Positions 25,173 to 34,398 of a stretch of DNA of 64,000 nt are shown piece after piece; position 1 is the first letter of the stretch; every line of letters begins with the position of its first letter. The position numbers were made by a program, and so were the translations under genes. Source of the stretch: Haloimpatiens massiliensis (lineage in GTDB: Bacteria > Bacillota > Clostridia > Clostridiales > Clostridiaceae); assembly GCF_900184255.1 (NCBI RefSeq), contig NZ_LT854640.1, positions 664,019-728,018 of the forward strand, read 5' to 3'. The notes under the pieces are model-generated. The model did no database searches. It saw only the letters and a program-made list of their open reading frames with translations, and was not told the DNA's origin.

Positions 25173-26051
25173 ATGATAAAGAGTATGACTGGTTTTGGAA
25201 GAGCTAGTTCTCAAGGGATGAATAGAAGTTTTGATGTGGAAATAAAAACAGTTAATCACAGATATCTTGACATGAACATTAGACTTCCTAAAAGCTTATT
25301 ATCACTAGAAGAAAATATAAGAAAGCTTGTAAGTGAAAGATTAAAAAGAGGAAAAGTAGATTTATTTATAACACAAAGTATACTTCAAAAAGAAGATTTA
25401 GAAGCAAAGTTTAATAAAAAATTAGCTGATAGCTATGTGAAATGTTTGGAAGATATAAAAGAAACATACAGTGTTAGAGATGATATTTCTGTATCTTTAA
25501 TTGCTAAATTTTCTGATGTTATAACTTTAGAATATAAAGAAGAAGATTTGGAAGAAATTTGGAGAGATTTAAAAGAACCTTTAGAAAAAGCTTTAAATCT
25601 TCTTGTGGAAATGAGAATTAGAGAAGGTGAAAAATTAAAGGAAGATGTAATATCTAGATGTTCCAATATAAAGATTATGTTGGAATCTATAACAAAAAGA
25701 GCACCTCAAATACCTATAGAATATAAAGAAAAACTCCAAAATCGATTAAAAGAGTTAATGGATGAACATTCTATAGATGAAGGAAGAATTGCTATGGAAG
25801 TAGCTCTTTTTGCTGATAAGGCGTGTATAGATGAAGAAATAGTTAGATTGAATAGTCATATAGAACAGATGAAGTCTACTTTACAATTAGAAGAATCTGT
25901 GGGAAGAAAATTGGATTTTATCGTACAGGAAATGAATAGAGAAACAAATACTATAGGGTCTAAAGCTAATGATCTTGAAATATGTAATTTAGTATTAAAT
26001 ATGAAAAGTGAAATAGAAAAAATAAGAGAACAAATTCAAAATGTAGAATAA
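25173..26051 (+). CDS. YicC-family endoribonuclease
   Basis: Protein of 292 residues starting MIKSMTGFGRAS, the diagnostic YicC N-terminus. The C-terminal DUF1732 half has GRKLDFIVQEMNRETNTIGSKAND. E. coli YicC cleaves RNA and affects small-RNA turnover; the role in clostridia is inferred from that. ATG 25173 is chosen by the family start and GGAAGGA upstream. In-frame ATG 25164 and a further one at 25146 are less likely. It opens the yicC-remA-gmk-rpoZ-coaBC block usual in Firmicutes. Confidence 0.9.
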   Translation: MIKSMTGFGRASSQGMNRSFDVEIKTVNHRYLDMNIRLPKSLLSLEENIRKLVSERLKRGKVDLFITQSILQKEDLEAKFNKKLADSYVKCLEDIKETYSVRDDISVSLIAKFSDVITLEYKEEDLEEIWRDLKEPLEKALNLLVEMRIREGEKLKEDVISRCSNIKIMLESITKRAPQIPIEYKEKLQNRLKELMDEHSIDEGRIAMEVALFADKACIDEEIVRLNSHIEQMKSTLQLEESVGRKLDFIVQEMNRETNTIGSKANDLEICNLVLNMKSEIEKIREQIQNVE

Positions 26052-26068
26052 ATTTTAGGAGGATTTAT

Positions 26069-26341
26069 ATGAATATTAAACTTATAAACATAGGATTTGG
26101 AAATATAGTTTCAGCAAATAGGTTGGTTGCTATTGTAAGCCCAGAGTCAGCACCAATTAAAAGAATAATACAAGAAGCTAGAGATAGAGGTATGCTTATA
26201 GATGCCACATATGGTAGAAGAACAAGAGCTGTAATAATAACGGATAGTGATCATGTAATACTATCGGCAGTTCAGCCAGAAACAGTTGCACATAGATTAT
26301 CAGCTAAGGAAGAGGACTCTATAGAAGAGGCTGAAGAATAA
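26069..26341 (+). CDS. remA: Extracellular matrix regulator RemA
   Basis: DNA-binding protein of 90 residues (YlzA/DUF370 family) that in B. subtilis activates biofilm matrix genes. The pattern INIGFGNIVSANRLVAIVSPESAPIKR and the DATYGRRTRAVIIT segment are characteristic. A TAGGAGGA site precedes the ATG. The stop overlaps the gmk start by one base. Its DNA targets in this organism cannot be told from this window. Confidence 0.92.
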   Translation: MNIKLINIGFGNIVSANRLVAIVSPESAPIKRIIQEARDRGMLIDATYGRRTRAVIITDSDHVILSAVQPETVAHRLSAKEEDSIEEAEE

Positions 26342-26955
26342 TGGATTCAAAAGGTCTTTTAATAGTAATATCCGGACCTTCAGGTACTGGAAAAGGTACT
26401 ATTTGTAAAGAGTTTTTAAAGAGAAATGATTTTTGGTTATCAGTTTCCGCGACTACAAGATCTCCAAGAGAGGGAGAAATGCATGGAAAAGATTATTATT
26501 TTCTGAGTAAAGAAGAATTTGAAGGAAAGATTAAAGAAGAGGATTTCTTGGAATATGCCCATGTATACAATAATTATTATGGTACACCTAAATCTAATGT
26601 TATAGAAAAATTAGAAAAAGGGAAAGATGTAATATTAGAGATAGATATTCAAGGAGCTATAAATGTAAAAAAAGCTTATAAAGAAGCAATACTTATATTT
26701 ATATTACCTCCTTCTTATGAGGAACTTAAAAATAGAATAGTTAATAGAGGAACAGAAACCGAAGAATCTTTAAAGACTAGATTACAATCAGCAAATAGAG
26801 AGATAGAGTGCTCAAAGGACTATGATTATGTAGTGCTAAATGATACTGTTGAGGCAGCTGTAAAAAGGGTTGAAAGTGTAGTTTTAGCTGAGAAATGTAA
26901 ATTAAAAAATATGCAATCATTAATTTGCGATAAATTTTTAAACAAAAATCAATAA
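26341..26955 (+). CDS. gmk: Guanylate kinase
   Basis: Phosphorylates GMP to GDP with ATP. The P-loop SGPSGTGKGT (residues 11-20) has the kinase form, followed by SVSATTRSPREGE with the GMP-binding Ser/Arg, DYYF, and the ILEIDIQGA and NRGTETEESLKTR motifs. The 204 residues are standard. It starts within the remA stop (TAATG). Its position before rpoZ is conserved. Confidence 0.97.
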   Translation: MDSKGLLIVISGPSGTGKGTICKEFLKRNDFWLSVSATTRSPREGEMHGKDYYFLSKEEFEGKIKEEDFLEYAHVYNNYYGTPKSNVIEKLEKGKDVILEIDIQGAINVKKAYKEAILIFILPPSYEELKNRIVNRGTETEESLKTRLQSANREIECSKDYDYVVLNDTVEAAVKRVESVVLAEKCKLKNMQSLICDKFLNKNQ

Positions 26956-26967
26956 GGAGTGATTCAC

Positions 26968-27195
26968 ATGAGTAAAAAAGGAATATCAATGATAAATCCA
27001 CCTATTATAGATTTATTACAAAAGGTTAATAATAGATATTCATTAATTGTAGCAACTTCAAGAAGAGCAAGACAAATAATAGATGGTGATAAACCATTGA
27101 TAGATACAGATTCTAACAAACCTGTAACTATTGCTATTAACGAAATAGATAGTGATATGATAACAATAGAAGAGGGGAAAGAAGGAATAAAGTAA
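26968..27195 (+). CDS. rpoZ: RNA polymerase omega subunit
   Basis: Small subunit (75 residues) that helps fold the beta-prime subunit. It contains the family signature NRYSLIVATSRRARQI and the NKPVTIAINEI segment. ATG 26968 is chosen with AATAAGGAGTG upstream; GTG 26959 falls within that site. It lies between gmk and coaBC, the usual order. Confidence 0.95.
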   Translation: MSKKGISMINPPIIDLLQKVNNRYSLIVATSRRARQIIDGDKPLIDTDSNKPVTIAINEIDSDMITIEEGKEGIK

Positions 27196-28386
27196 ATGAG
27201 CGGTAAAAAAACTATAGTACTAGGGGTAACAGGAGGAATAGCTGTATATAAAGCACTAGATGTGATTAGTAGACTTAGAAAGAAAGATATTGAAGTACAT
27301 GTAGTAATGACTAAATCCGCCTGTGAATTTGTTAATCCATTAAGCTTTCAAGCTTTAAGTGGAAATATGGTAATAAATGATATGTTTGAAGAACCCAAAC
27401 AATGGGAAATACAACATATATCCCTAGCAAAAAAAGCCGATTTAGTTGCTATAGTACCAGCTACTGCTAATATTATAGGAAAAGTTGCAAATGGTATAGC
27501 AGATGATATGCTTTCAACTACCATAATGGCAACAACAGCACCAGTGGTTTTCGCTCCTGCTATGAACACTAATATGTATAAGAATCCAATTGTACAGCAA
27601 AACATTAAAAAGCTAAAGGAGTTTGGCTATGAATTTATTCAGCCTGCAAGTGGGAGACTTGCATGTGGTGATGTAGGAGAAGGAAAATTGGCAGACACAG
27701 AATTAATAGCAGAAATATTAAATTCCATGATAAACTCTCCAAAAGACATGTTGGGTAAAAAAGTATTGGTTACAGCAGGTCCTACTATAGCACCAATAGA
27801 TCCAGTGAGATTTATTACCAATAGATCCAGTGGTAAAATGGGTTATGCTATAGCTAAGGAGGCTAGAGATCGTGGTGCTGAAGTTACTCTTATTTCAGGA
27901 CCTACTGATTTGAAAATTCCTCATGGATTAAATTTTATTTCTGTGAAAACTAATGAAGAAATGTTAAAAAAAGTTTTAGAAAACTTTAATGAAAATCATA
28001 TAGTGGTTAAAGCTGCTGCGGTAGCTGATTATAAGCCTGAAGTTTATCAAAGTCAAAAAATAAAGAAAAAAGGGGATAAACTTTCCTTAAGCTTGATAAA
28101 AGATACAGATATATTAAAAAAACTAGGTGAAATAAAAAAAGAACAAATATTAATAGGCTTTGCTGCTGAAAGTCAAGATTTAATTGGTAATGCTCAAGGC
28201 AAGCTACGAAACAAGAACTTAGATTATATAGTAGCAAATGACATAAGTTCTAATGACACAGGATTTAGCGCTGATGATAATAGAGTTACGATTTTATGTA
28301 AAAGCGGAGCTGTGTTTCAGTTAGAGAAAATGTCAAAAAGATCTGTGGCAAAGGAATTATTTAATTTAATAAATAAAAAGCGCTAA
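27196..28386 (+). CDS. coaBC: Bifunctional phosphopantothenoylcysteine decarboxylase/phosphopantothenate-cysteine ligase
   Basis: Two consecutive steps of coenzyme A synthesis. The N-terminal flavin-dependent decarboxylase (CoaC) has GVTGGIAVYKA, IVPATANIIGKVANGIADDML and the PAMNTNMY motif. The C-terminal ligase (CoaB) has VLVTAGPTIAPIDPVRFITNRSSGKMGYAIA, and AAVADYKP. The 396 residues cover both. The start is ATG directly after the rpoZ stop. Its stop codon lies in the loop of the terminator. Confidence 0.96.
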   Translation: MSGKKTIVLGVTGGIAVYKALDVISRLRKKDIEVHVVMTKSACEFVNPLSFQALSGNMVINDMFEEPKQWEIQHISLAKKADLVAIVPATANIIGKVANGIADDMLSTTIMATTAPVVFAPAMNTNMYKNPIVQQNIKKLKEFGYEFIQPASGRLACGDVGEGKLADTELIAEILNSMINSPKDMLGKKVLVTAGPTIAPIDPVRFITNRSSGKMGYAIAKEARDRGAEVTLISGPTDLKIPHGLNFISVKTNEEMLKKVLENFNENHIVVKAAAVADYKPEVYQSQKIKKKGDKLSLSLIKDTDILKKLGEIKKEQILIGFAAESQDLIGNAQGKLRNKNLDYIVANDISSNDTGFSADDNRVTILCKSGAVFQLEKMSKRSVAKELFNLINKKR

Positions 28387-28397
28387 TGCGCTTTTTT
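28375..28397 (+). terminator. Terminator overlapping the end of coaBC
   Basis: AAAAAGCGC, loop TAAT, GCGCTTTTTT. The coaBC stop TAA (28384-28386) is in the loop. Confidence 0.85.
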
Positions 28398-28423
28398 CAT
28401 TATATTCACAAAAGGGTGATAAG

Positions 28424-30628
28424 GTGTATAAGTATGCTGGCGTTATTGTAGATAATGAATCAGAACAGGTGGATAGATTATTTACATATGCTATTCCAGA
28501 AAAAATTATTAATAAAATACAAAAGGGATTACGTGTAAAGGTCCCTTTTGGAAGAGGTAATAAAATATTAGATGCTTATATAATTCAGTTATATGAAACT
28601 TTAGATAAAAATATAAAAGGAATAAAATATATAAAAAGCCTATGTGACAATTATCCATTGTTAAGTTTAAAAGATTTAGAACTTATAGAGAAGATGAAAA
28701 ATAAATATATTTGTACTTATTTAGAATGTATAAAAACAATTATTCCAAGTGGAATAATTAAAGGCATGGGGAATAAAACTAATAATGTAATATGTTTAGG
28801 AAGTTCTTTGAATGAAAAATTTAATAAAAAACCATACAGCTACATATATGGGGTAGTTAAAGAGAATAATGGAAAGTTTAACAAGACTGTATTAAGTAAT
28901 AAATTTTCATTATCTTTATCATCTATAAATACTATGATAAGACATGGATTTTTATTGCAAAAAGAGATTATAATTAATAGGTATAACCATAGAGAGTATA
29001 AAAATTATGAAGAGAAGCAATTAAATAAATATCAAAGGGAAGCTGTACAGACTATATTAAATTCTTCTAAAAACGTATCATTAATTCATGGAGTTACTGG
29101 TAGTGGAAAGACTGAAATATATATGCATTTAGTTAGGGAAATGATAAAGGAATGTAAAGATTCTATAATATTGGTTCCAGAAATATCTTTAACACCTCAA
29201 ATGGTGGAAAGATTTAAAGGAAGATTTGGAAAAGACATAGCAGTATTTCATAGTAAACTATCCCCTGGAGAAAGAATAGACGAATGGATACGGGTTAAAA
29301 ATAAAGAAGTTAAAGTGGCGGTGGGAGCTAGATCTGCTTTGTTTTTACCTTTTTCTAACTTAGGGCTTATAGTAATTGATGAAGAACATGAATCTAGCTA
29401 TAAGTCAGAAAGTTCCCCAAAATACAATGCATTAGAAATAGCTCAGTTAATTGGCGAAATAAATAATTGCAAAGTTGTATTAGGTTCTGCCACTCCTAGT
29501 ATAAATACTTATTACAAAGCTGTTAGTGGCGAATATAATCTTATTACTATAAATAACAGGATAGATGGGGCTAATTTTCCAGATATAAAAATTGTAGATA
29601 TGAGAGAAGAACTTTTAAATAATAATAGGACTATATTTAGTAGAGAACTTTTTTATGATATAAAAGATAGAATTCATAAAAATGAACAGGTTATATTATT
29701 TTTAAATAGAAGGGGATTTTCAACTTTTATATCTTGTAGAGCTTGTGGATATGTATTTAAATGTCCAAACTGTGATATATCTCTTACTTATCACCAGCAA
29801 AGTTCTCATTTGAATTGCCATTATTGCGGAAGTAGTGTTGAAGCACCTAGTATATGTCCACAATGTGGAAGTAAATATGTTAAATATTTTGGTATAGGCA
29901 CAGAGAGAGTAGAAAGGGATATTAAGAAATTCTTTCCAAAAGCTAGAACACTGCGAATGGACTTTGACACTACTAGAAAGAAAAATTCCTATGAATATAT
30001 TTATGAAAACTTTAAGAATAGAAATGCCGATATTTTAATAGGAACTCAAATGATAGCAAAAGGATTGGATTTTGAGAATGTAACTTTAGTTGGAATAATA
30101 GCTGCTGACTTATCTCTAAATATGCCTGATTTTAGAGCTAATGAAAGAACTTTTCAAATAGTAACTCAGGTTTCAGGCAGAGCAGGTAGGGGATTGAAAC
30201 CTGGAAAAGTAGTTATACAAACCTATAGTCCTGAAAATTATAGCATACAATATGCAGCTTCTCATGATTATATTGGATTTTATGAAAAGGAAATATCTCT
30301 AAGGAATGATATGAAATATCCTCCTTTTACAGATATATTATGTATAAATATGAGCAGTGAAAAGGAAGATATTTTAATAAAAAATATACAAAATGTTGGC
30401 ATATATTTAAACAAAATGTTAGAGAATTATGATAAAATTAGTTTATTAGGTCCCTGTCCCTGTGCACTTGGAAAAATAAAAAATAATTTTAGGTGGCAAA
30501 TAATACTTAAAGGGAAAGTCAGTGTGGAGTTAGGGAGAAAAATTAAGAATGTAATTTATGAATTAGTTAGAGAAGATTATAATAATATAAGAATTAATAT
30601 AGATATTAATCCAAATAATATGCTTTAA
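28424..30628 (+). CDS. priA: Primosomal protein N' (replication restart helicase PriA)
   Basis: 3'-5' helicase that reloads the replisome at stalled forks. Seen are Walker A GVTGSGKTEIY, a DEEH box (VIDEEHESSYK), and the zinc-binding Cys pairs in the second helicase lobe (CRACGYVFKCPNC, CHYCG, CPQCG). The motif VTQVSGRAGRG follows. Size 734 residues, close to the family. GTG 28424 starts after AAGGGTGATAAG. It lies upstream of def-fmt as in Bacillus. Confidence 0.96.
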   Translation: MYKYAGVIVDNESEQVDRLFTYAIPEKIINKIQKGLRVKVPFGRGNKILDAYIIQLYETLDKNIKGIKYIKSLCDNYPLLSLKDLELIEKMKNKYICTYLECIKTIIPSGIIKGMGNKTNNVICLGSSLNEKFNKKPYSYIYGVVKENNGKFNKTVLSNKFSLSLSSINTMIRHGFLLQKEIIINRYNHREYKNYEEKQLNKYQREAVQTILNSSKNVSLIHGVTGSGKTEIYMHLVREMIKECKDSIILVPEISLTPQMVERFKGRFGKDIAVFHSKLSPGERIDEWIRVKNKEVKVAVGARSALFLPFSNLGLIVIDEEHESSYKSESSPKYNALEIAQLIGEINNCKVVLGSATPSINTYYKAVSGEYNLITINNRIDGANFPDIKIVDMREELLNNNRTIFSRELFYDIKDRIHKNEQVILFLNRRGFSTFISCRACGYVFKCPNCDISLTYHQQSSHLNCHYCGSSVEAPSICPQCGSKYVKYFGIGTERVERDIKKFFPKARTLRMDFDTTRKKNSYEYIYENFKNRNADILIGTQMIAKGLDFENVTLVGIIAADLSLNMPDFRANERTFQIVTQVSGRAGRGLKPGKVVIQTYSPENYSIQYAASHDYIGFYEKEISLRNDMKYPPFTDILCINMSSEKEDILIKNIQNVGIYLNKMLENYDKISLLGPCPCALGKIKNNFRWQIILKGKVSVELGRKIKNVIYELVREDYNNIRINIDINPNNML

Positions 30629-30650
30629 AAAATAGAGAGGGGTTTTAAAA

Positions 30651-31106
30651 ATGGCTTTAAGAAATATAAGAATAGAAGGCGACGAAATATTAAGGAAAAA
30701 ATGTAGAAAGGTTGATAAAATAGATAGAAGACTTTTAACATTAATTGAAGATATGAAAGAAACTATGTATAAAGCCGATGGCGTGGGATTGGCAGCACCT
30801 CAAATAGGAATTTTAAAAAGAATGGCTGTAATAGATGTGGGTGAAGGACCTATTGTTATAATAAATCCTGAAATAATAGAAAAAGAAGGCAGTTATGTTG
30901 ATATAGAAGGGTGCTTAAGTATACCTGGAAGACAGGGAACTGTAAAAAGACCTGAAAAGGTTAAAGTAAAAGCTTTAAATGAAAGAGGAGAAGAAGTAAT
31001 AATAAAAGGAGAGGGACTTTTAGCTAGAGCATTTTGTCATGAAATAGATCATTTAGATGGAATTTTGTTTATAGATAAAACAATAGAAGAGGGTGTAATA
31101 GATTAA
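30651..31106 (+). CDS. def: Peptide deformylase
   Basis: Metalloenzyme removing the N-formyl group of nascent proteins. All three motifs are present: GVGLAAPQIG, EGCLSIP (metal Cys) and HEIDHLDG (metal His pair and catalytic Glu). The 151 residues are typical. The start is ATG after GAGAGGGG. Its stop overlaps the fmt start (TAATG), coupling it to the formyltransferase that acts on initiator tRNA. Confidence 0.97.
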   Translation: MALRNIRIEGDEILRKKCRKVDKIDRRLLTLIEDMKETMYKADGVGLAAPQIGILKRMAVIDVGEGPIVIINPEIIEKEGSYVDIEGCLSIPGRQGTVKRPEKVKVKALNERGEEVIIKGEGLLARAFCHEIDHLDGILFIDKTIEEGVID

Positions 31107-32029
31107 TGAATATAGTATTTATGGGAACACCAGATTTTTCAGTGCCTTCACTTAAGGCTTTAATAGAGAATTATGATGTAAAAGCAGTATTTACTCAACC
31201 GGATAGGCCTAAAGGGAGGGGAAAGCAAATAACCATGTCATCAGTTAAGCAGGTGGCTTTAGAGAATAGTATACCTGTTTATCAGCCTCATAGCTTAAAA
31301 AAGGAAAAAGATATTATTGAAAAGTTAAAAGAAATAAAACCAGACTTTATAATAGTAGTAGCTTTTGGACAAATTTTATCTAAGGAAGTTTTAGAAATTC
31401 CTAAGTATGCATGTATAAATTTACATGCATCATTATTACCTAAATATAGAGGAGCAGCTCCTATAAACTTTGCCATAATAAATGGTGAAAAGAAAAGTGG
31501 AAATACTTCTATGATTATGGAGGAAGGTTTAGATACAGGAGATATGCTTCTTAAACAGGAAGTAGAAATAGGAAAAGACATGACAGCAGGGGAGTTACAT
31601 GACATTTTAAGTGAAAAAGGGGCCACGCTTTTATTAGATACTATAAATAATTTTTCAAATATAAAAAGAGAAAAACAAGATGATTCACTTAGTTGTTATG
31701 CTTCAATGATGAGTAAGGATATGGCAAAGATAAATTGGAATGAAAGTGCTGAGAATATTAACAATTTAATAAGAGGATTAAACCCATGGCCTGTTGCTTT
31801 TACTAATTATGAAGATAGAGTTATGAAAATATATAAAGCTCATATTATAAATAAGAAAGCTTCGGAAGAACCAGGACGAATATTGAAAGTTTCCAAAGAA
31901 GGCATAGAAGTTGCTTGTGGTGAAAATATTTTACTTATAGAAAAAATCCAATTTCCAGGTAAAAAGCCCCTATTTGTAAAAGAATATATTAGAGGTAATG
32001 AAATAAAAGAGGGAGTATCCCTTAAGTAA
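31106..32029 (+). CDS. fmt: Methionyl-tRNA formyltransferase
   Basis: Formylates initiator Met-tRNA with 10-formyltetrahydrofolate. The N-terminal domain has FMGTPDFSVPSLK, the catalytic region NLHASLLPKYRGAAPINFAI with Asn/His, and DTGDML. The C-terminal tRNA-binding domain follows (GLNPWPVAFT). The 307 residues are full length. It overlaps the def stop by one base. A transposase gene is inserted after it. Confidence 0.96.
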   Translation: MNIVFMGTPDFSVPSLKALIENYDVKAVFTQPDRPKGRGKQITMSSVKQVALENSIPVYQPHSLKKEKDIIEKLKEIKPDFIIVVAFGQILSKEVLEIPKYACINLHASLLPKYRGAAPINFAIINGEKKSGNTSMIMEEGLDTGDMLLKQEVEIGKDMTAGELHDILSEKGATLLLDTINNFSNIKREKQDDSLSCYASMMSKDMAKINWNESAENINNLIRGLNPWPVAFTNYEDRVMKIYKAHIINKKASEEPGRILKVSKEGIEVACGENILLIEKIQFPGKKPLFVKEYIRGNEIKEGVSLK

Positions 32030-32094
32030 GAAACTAATATTTATAGAGATGAGCATAATTGATAAAAAATCAAATGATTAAAGTAAAATAGTTC

Positions 32095-32131
32095 CAAATT
32101 TTCTTGAGCGGAGCTTGTTGAGAAGAATTTG
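32095..32131 (+). repeat. Imperfect inverted repeat downstream of fmt
   Basis: CAAATTTTCTTGAGCGGAGC with TTGTTGAGAAGAATTTG: the outer arms CAAATT/AATTTG and TCTT/GAGA-rich parts can pair, and GAGCGGAGCTT makes a small inner hairpin. It could be the fmt terminator or part of a dispersed repeat. The rest of 32030-32211 shows no gene. Confidence 0.4.
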
Positions 32132-32211
32132 AAGTAGAGATTAATAATAAAAAAAGCAAAAAGGGCAGACTACTCCCATAGTAAAAAACAATGTTAAAAA
32201 ATGTATTTTGA

Positions 32212-33522
32212 TTAAGCTGTTCTTTTAAATCCCGATAGGGATTTGGATTTATCTATACAATCAGATTTTATAGCAGCAAGTGCAACGGTTAAAAGGCAAA
32301 TGTGTCCAATAGTATTTAGATTAGTAACAGAGTTAATATTTCTAACATGAGCTTGTTCAGTATTGAGATTTTTCCATCTTGAATTGTATCTTTCAGATTC
32401 AGTTCTTAAGCTATATATTTTCTTGAAAAATATAGAATCACGATTGATAGAAGCTCTATAATCAGTTCCAATGCTTATGTATTTTACACAACCTCTGTTT
32501 TTCTTACCATTAAAATATTTTTTATGCTTACATGGACATAATGAATCATCTTTTGATTTTCTATAAGGACAACAGAATTTTTGCTTAATATAGGAATCAA
32601 AGTATTGTTTGCCATCTTTATGCATGGCTAAACCGCCATTGCATATAACATTACCTGTAGATGTTAAACTATTTTTCTTAGTGCCACGCTTATTTAAGGC
32701 AATGAAAGCAAGCCCTTTAAGGGTGTTACGAATAAAATCATGATTTTGCTTTGAATCATATCCTTTATCAGCAATAATGTAACTGTCTTTTAGTGAAAAC
32801 CATTCATTTGTAGCAGTAAGAATTTCTATAAAATTAGAAATTTCATTGATATCGGCAGTTGTAGTAAATTCAGCAATAGGAAGACCCGATATAGCATCAC
32901 AAATAACATGATTTTTGTATCCCCAGTAAAATTCATAATTTTTCTTTGATTTATTGGGTTTATCCTCTGAAACTTGAACATTCAAGGAGTTATTAGCAGT
33001 ATGAACTCCTAGTTTACAATCTTTATCAGAAGATGGAGGATTCTTTTTAGAAAACTTGTTACTTGAAAAAGATTTGGGATTATTAAATTTAGTATTAGCT
33101 TTAACAGGAGTGGCATCAACAGATACAAAATTGTTATCAATAAAACCTAACTCCTTAAGAACATTAACTTGATTTTTCATGATTTCTTTAAGATAAGAGT
33201 TAGATAAATTTTTAATAAATCTCTGAAAAACCCAGTATGAAGGTAAAGATTTAAGAATGTTAAAACCACAAAGTTGGGCTATAATTAAATTATTTTCTAA
33301 AAAATCTTTAAGATCAGTAATTTGGGCAAACTTCTCACATTTCATGACGATGAAAGCTCTAAAAAGAGCATGGCGTGAAAATCCAGTAGGGCCATATTTA
33401 GAAGGAACCCTATCGGGTAATGGAGATAAATCAAGATTATCAAAGATTTTTGTATAAAAATTGATAAGCTTTTGAGAAGTAAAAAGTTCAATTATGTTAA
33501 AGATTTCTTGACGTTGGTACAT
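32212..33522 (-). mobile_element. IS1182/IS5-like DDE transposase
   Basis: Intact 436-residue transposase, in the opposite direction to its neighbours. N-terminal DUF772-type region (GFSRHALFRAFIVMKCEKFAQ, TDLKDFLENN). The DDE core is visible: VSVDATPVKA (first Asp), IADKGYDSK (second Asp) and RTESERYNSRWKNL (Glu). A Cys-rich insertion lies before the last motif (CCPYRKSKDDSLCPCKHKK). It separates fmt from the peptidase gene, breaking an otherwise tight run. GAGGTTTCC-type sequence before the start gives an AAGGAGGAAACC ribosome site. I could not define terminal inverted repeats. Confidence 0.85.
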
Positions 33523-33704
33523 AGAGGTTTCCTCCTTATTGTTTTTATATTATGTGTGGTAATATAGTATAATTCGACAAAAATGTGAGGAAATCCTATG
33601 ATATATATTTGAGTGATTAAAAAAAATAGCCCTACGTGGCTAGTGATATCAAGGCCTTAGAGTTATGCTCAAGGCTAATATTTAAATATATGAGAGGTGA
33701 TTAT
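33523..33704 (+). other. Insertion flank before the peptidase gene
   Basis: No gene in 180 bases. It holds the transposase promoter side, TAGCCCTACGTGGCTA (33628-33643, an imperfect palindrome) and the ribosome site of the next gene. It could hold the right end of the inserted element, but no clear partner to a left end was found. Confidence 0.4.
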
Positions 33705-34385
33705 ATGTTTTGGTATGACAGTACTATAATAATACTTTTACCAGCTATAATAATAACATTTTGGGCTCAAACTAAGATAAACACTACTTTTGCTAAGTAT
33801 TCACGAATATCTAGTAGAAATGGATATACAGGAGCTGAAGTAGCTAGAATGCTTTTGGATTCAGAGGGATTATTCCATATACCAGTAGAAATGGTCAATG
33901 GTAAATTAACAGATCACTATGATCCTAGAAATAAGGTTATGAGATTATCTCAAGAGGTTTATGGAGGAACTTCAGTGGCTGCTATAGGCGTAGCTGCCCA
34001 TGAAACTGGTCATGCAATACAGCATAAAGAAAATTATTACCCACTTACTCTTAGAAACTCTATAGTTCCAATAGCTACTATAGGTTCTAATGCATCATGG
34101 ATATTGTTTGTATTAGGTATATTTTTAAGAATTCAACCTTTAGTTAACTTTGGTGTAATTCTATTTAGTGGGGTTGTATTATTTCAAATAATTACTCTAC
34201 CAGTGGAATTTAATGCTTCTAGCAGAGCTTTAAAAGTTTTAAATAATAGAGGAATATTATACGATGATGAATTAAATGGAGCAAAAAAGGTATTAAGTGC
34301 AGCAGCTATGACTTATGTAGCAGCAGCTTTAATGGCAGTTTCACAATTGCTAAGATTGTTTATATTAAGTAGAAGAAATGATTAA
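33705..34385 (+). CDS. YugP-type zinc metallopeptidase (membrane)
   Basis: Membrane protein of 226 residues with a zinc site HETGH at about residues 99-103 (AAIGVAAHETGHAIQH), preceded by an N-terminal membrane segment (FWYDSTIIILLPAIIITFWAQ). Further hydrophobic segments follow the zinc site. This is the DUF2268/HtpX-like YugP family; its substrate is unknown. ATG 33705 has AGAGGTGAT upstream. An in-frame start at 33690 would overlap that site. It ends just before rsmB. Confidence 0.88.
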   Translation: MFWYDSTIIILLPAIIITFWAQTKINTTFAKYSRISSRNGYTGAEVARMLLDSEGLFHIPVEMVNGKLTDHYDPRNKVMRLSQEVYGGTSVAAIGVAAHETGHAIQHKENYYPLTLRNSIVPIATIGSNASWILFVLGIFLRIQPLVNFGVILFSGVVLFQIITLPVEFNASSRALKVLNNRGILYDDELNGAKKVLSAAAMTYVAAALMAVSQLLRLFILSRRND

Positions 34386-34398
34386 AAAGAGGTTAAAT

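Noticed and set aside
32150..33640. Terminal inverted repeats of the insertion sequence
   Set aside because: Candidate ends (AGGGC near 32162 and 33628) share only five bases and no target duplication could be paired, so no boundaries were assigned.
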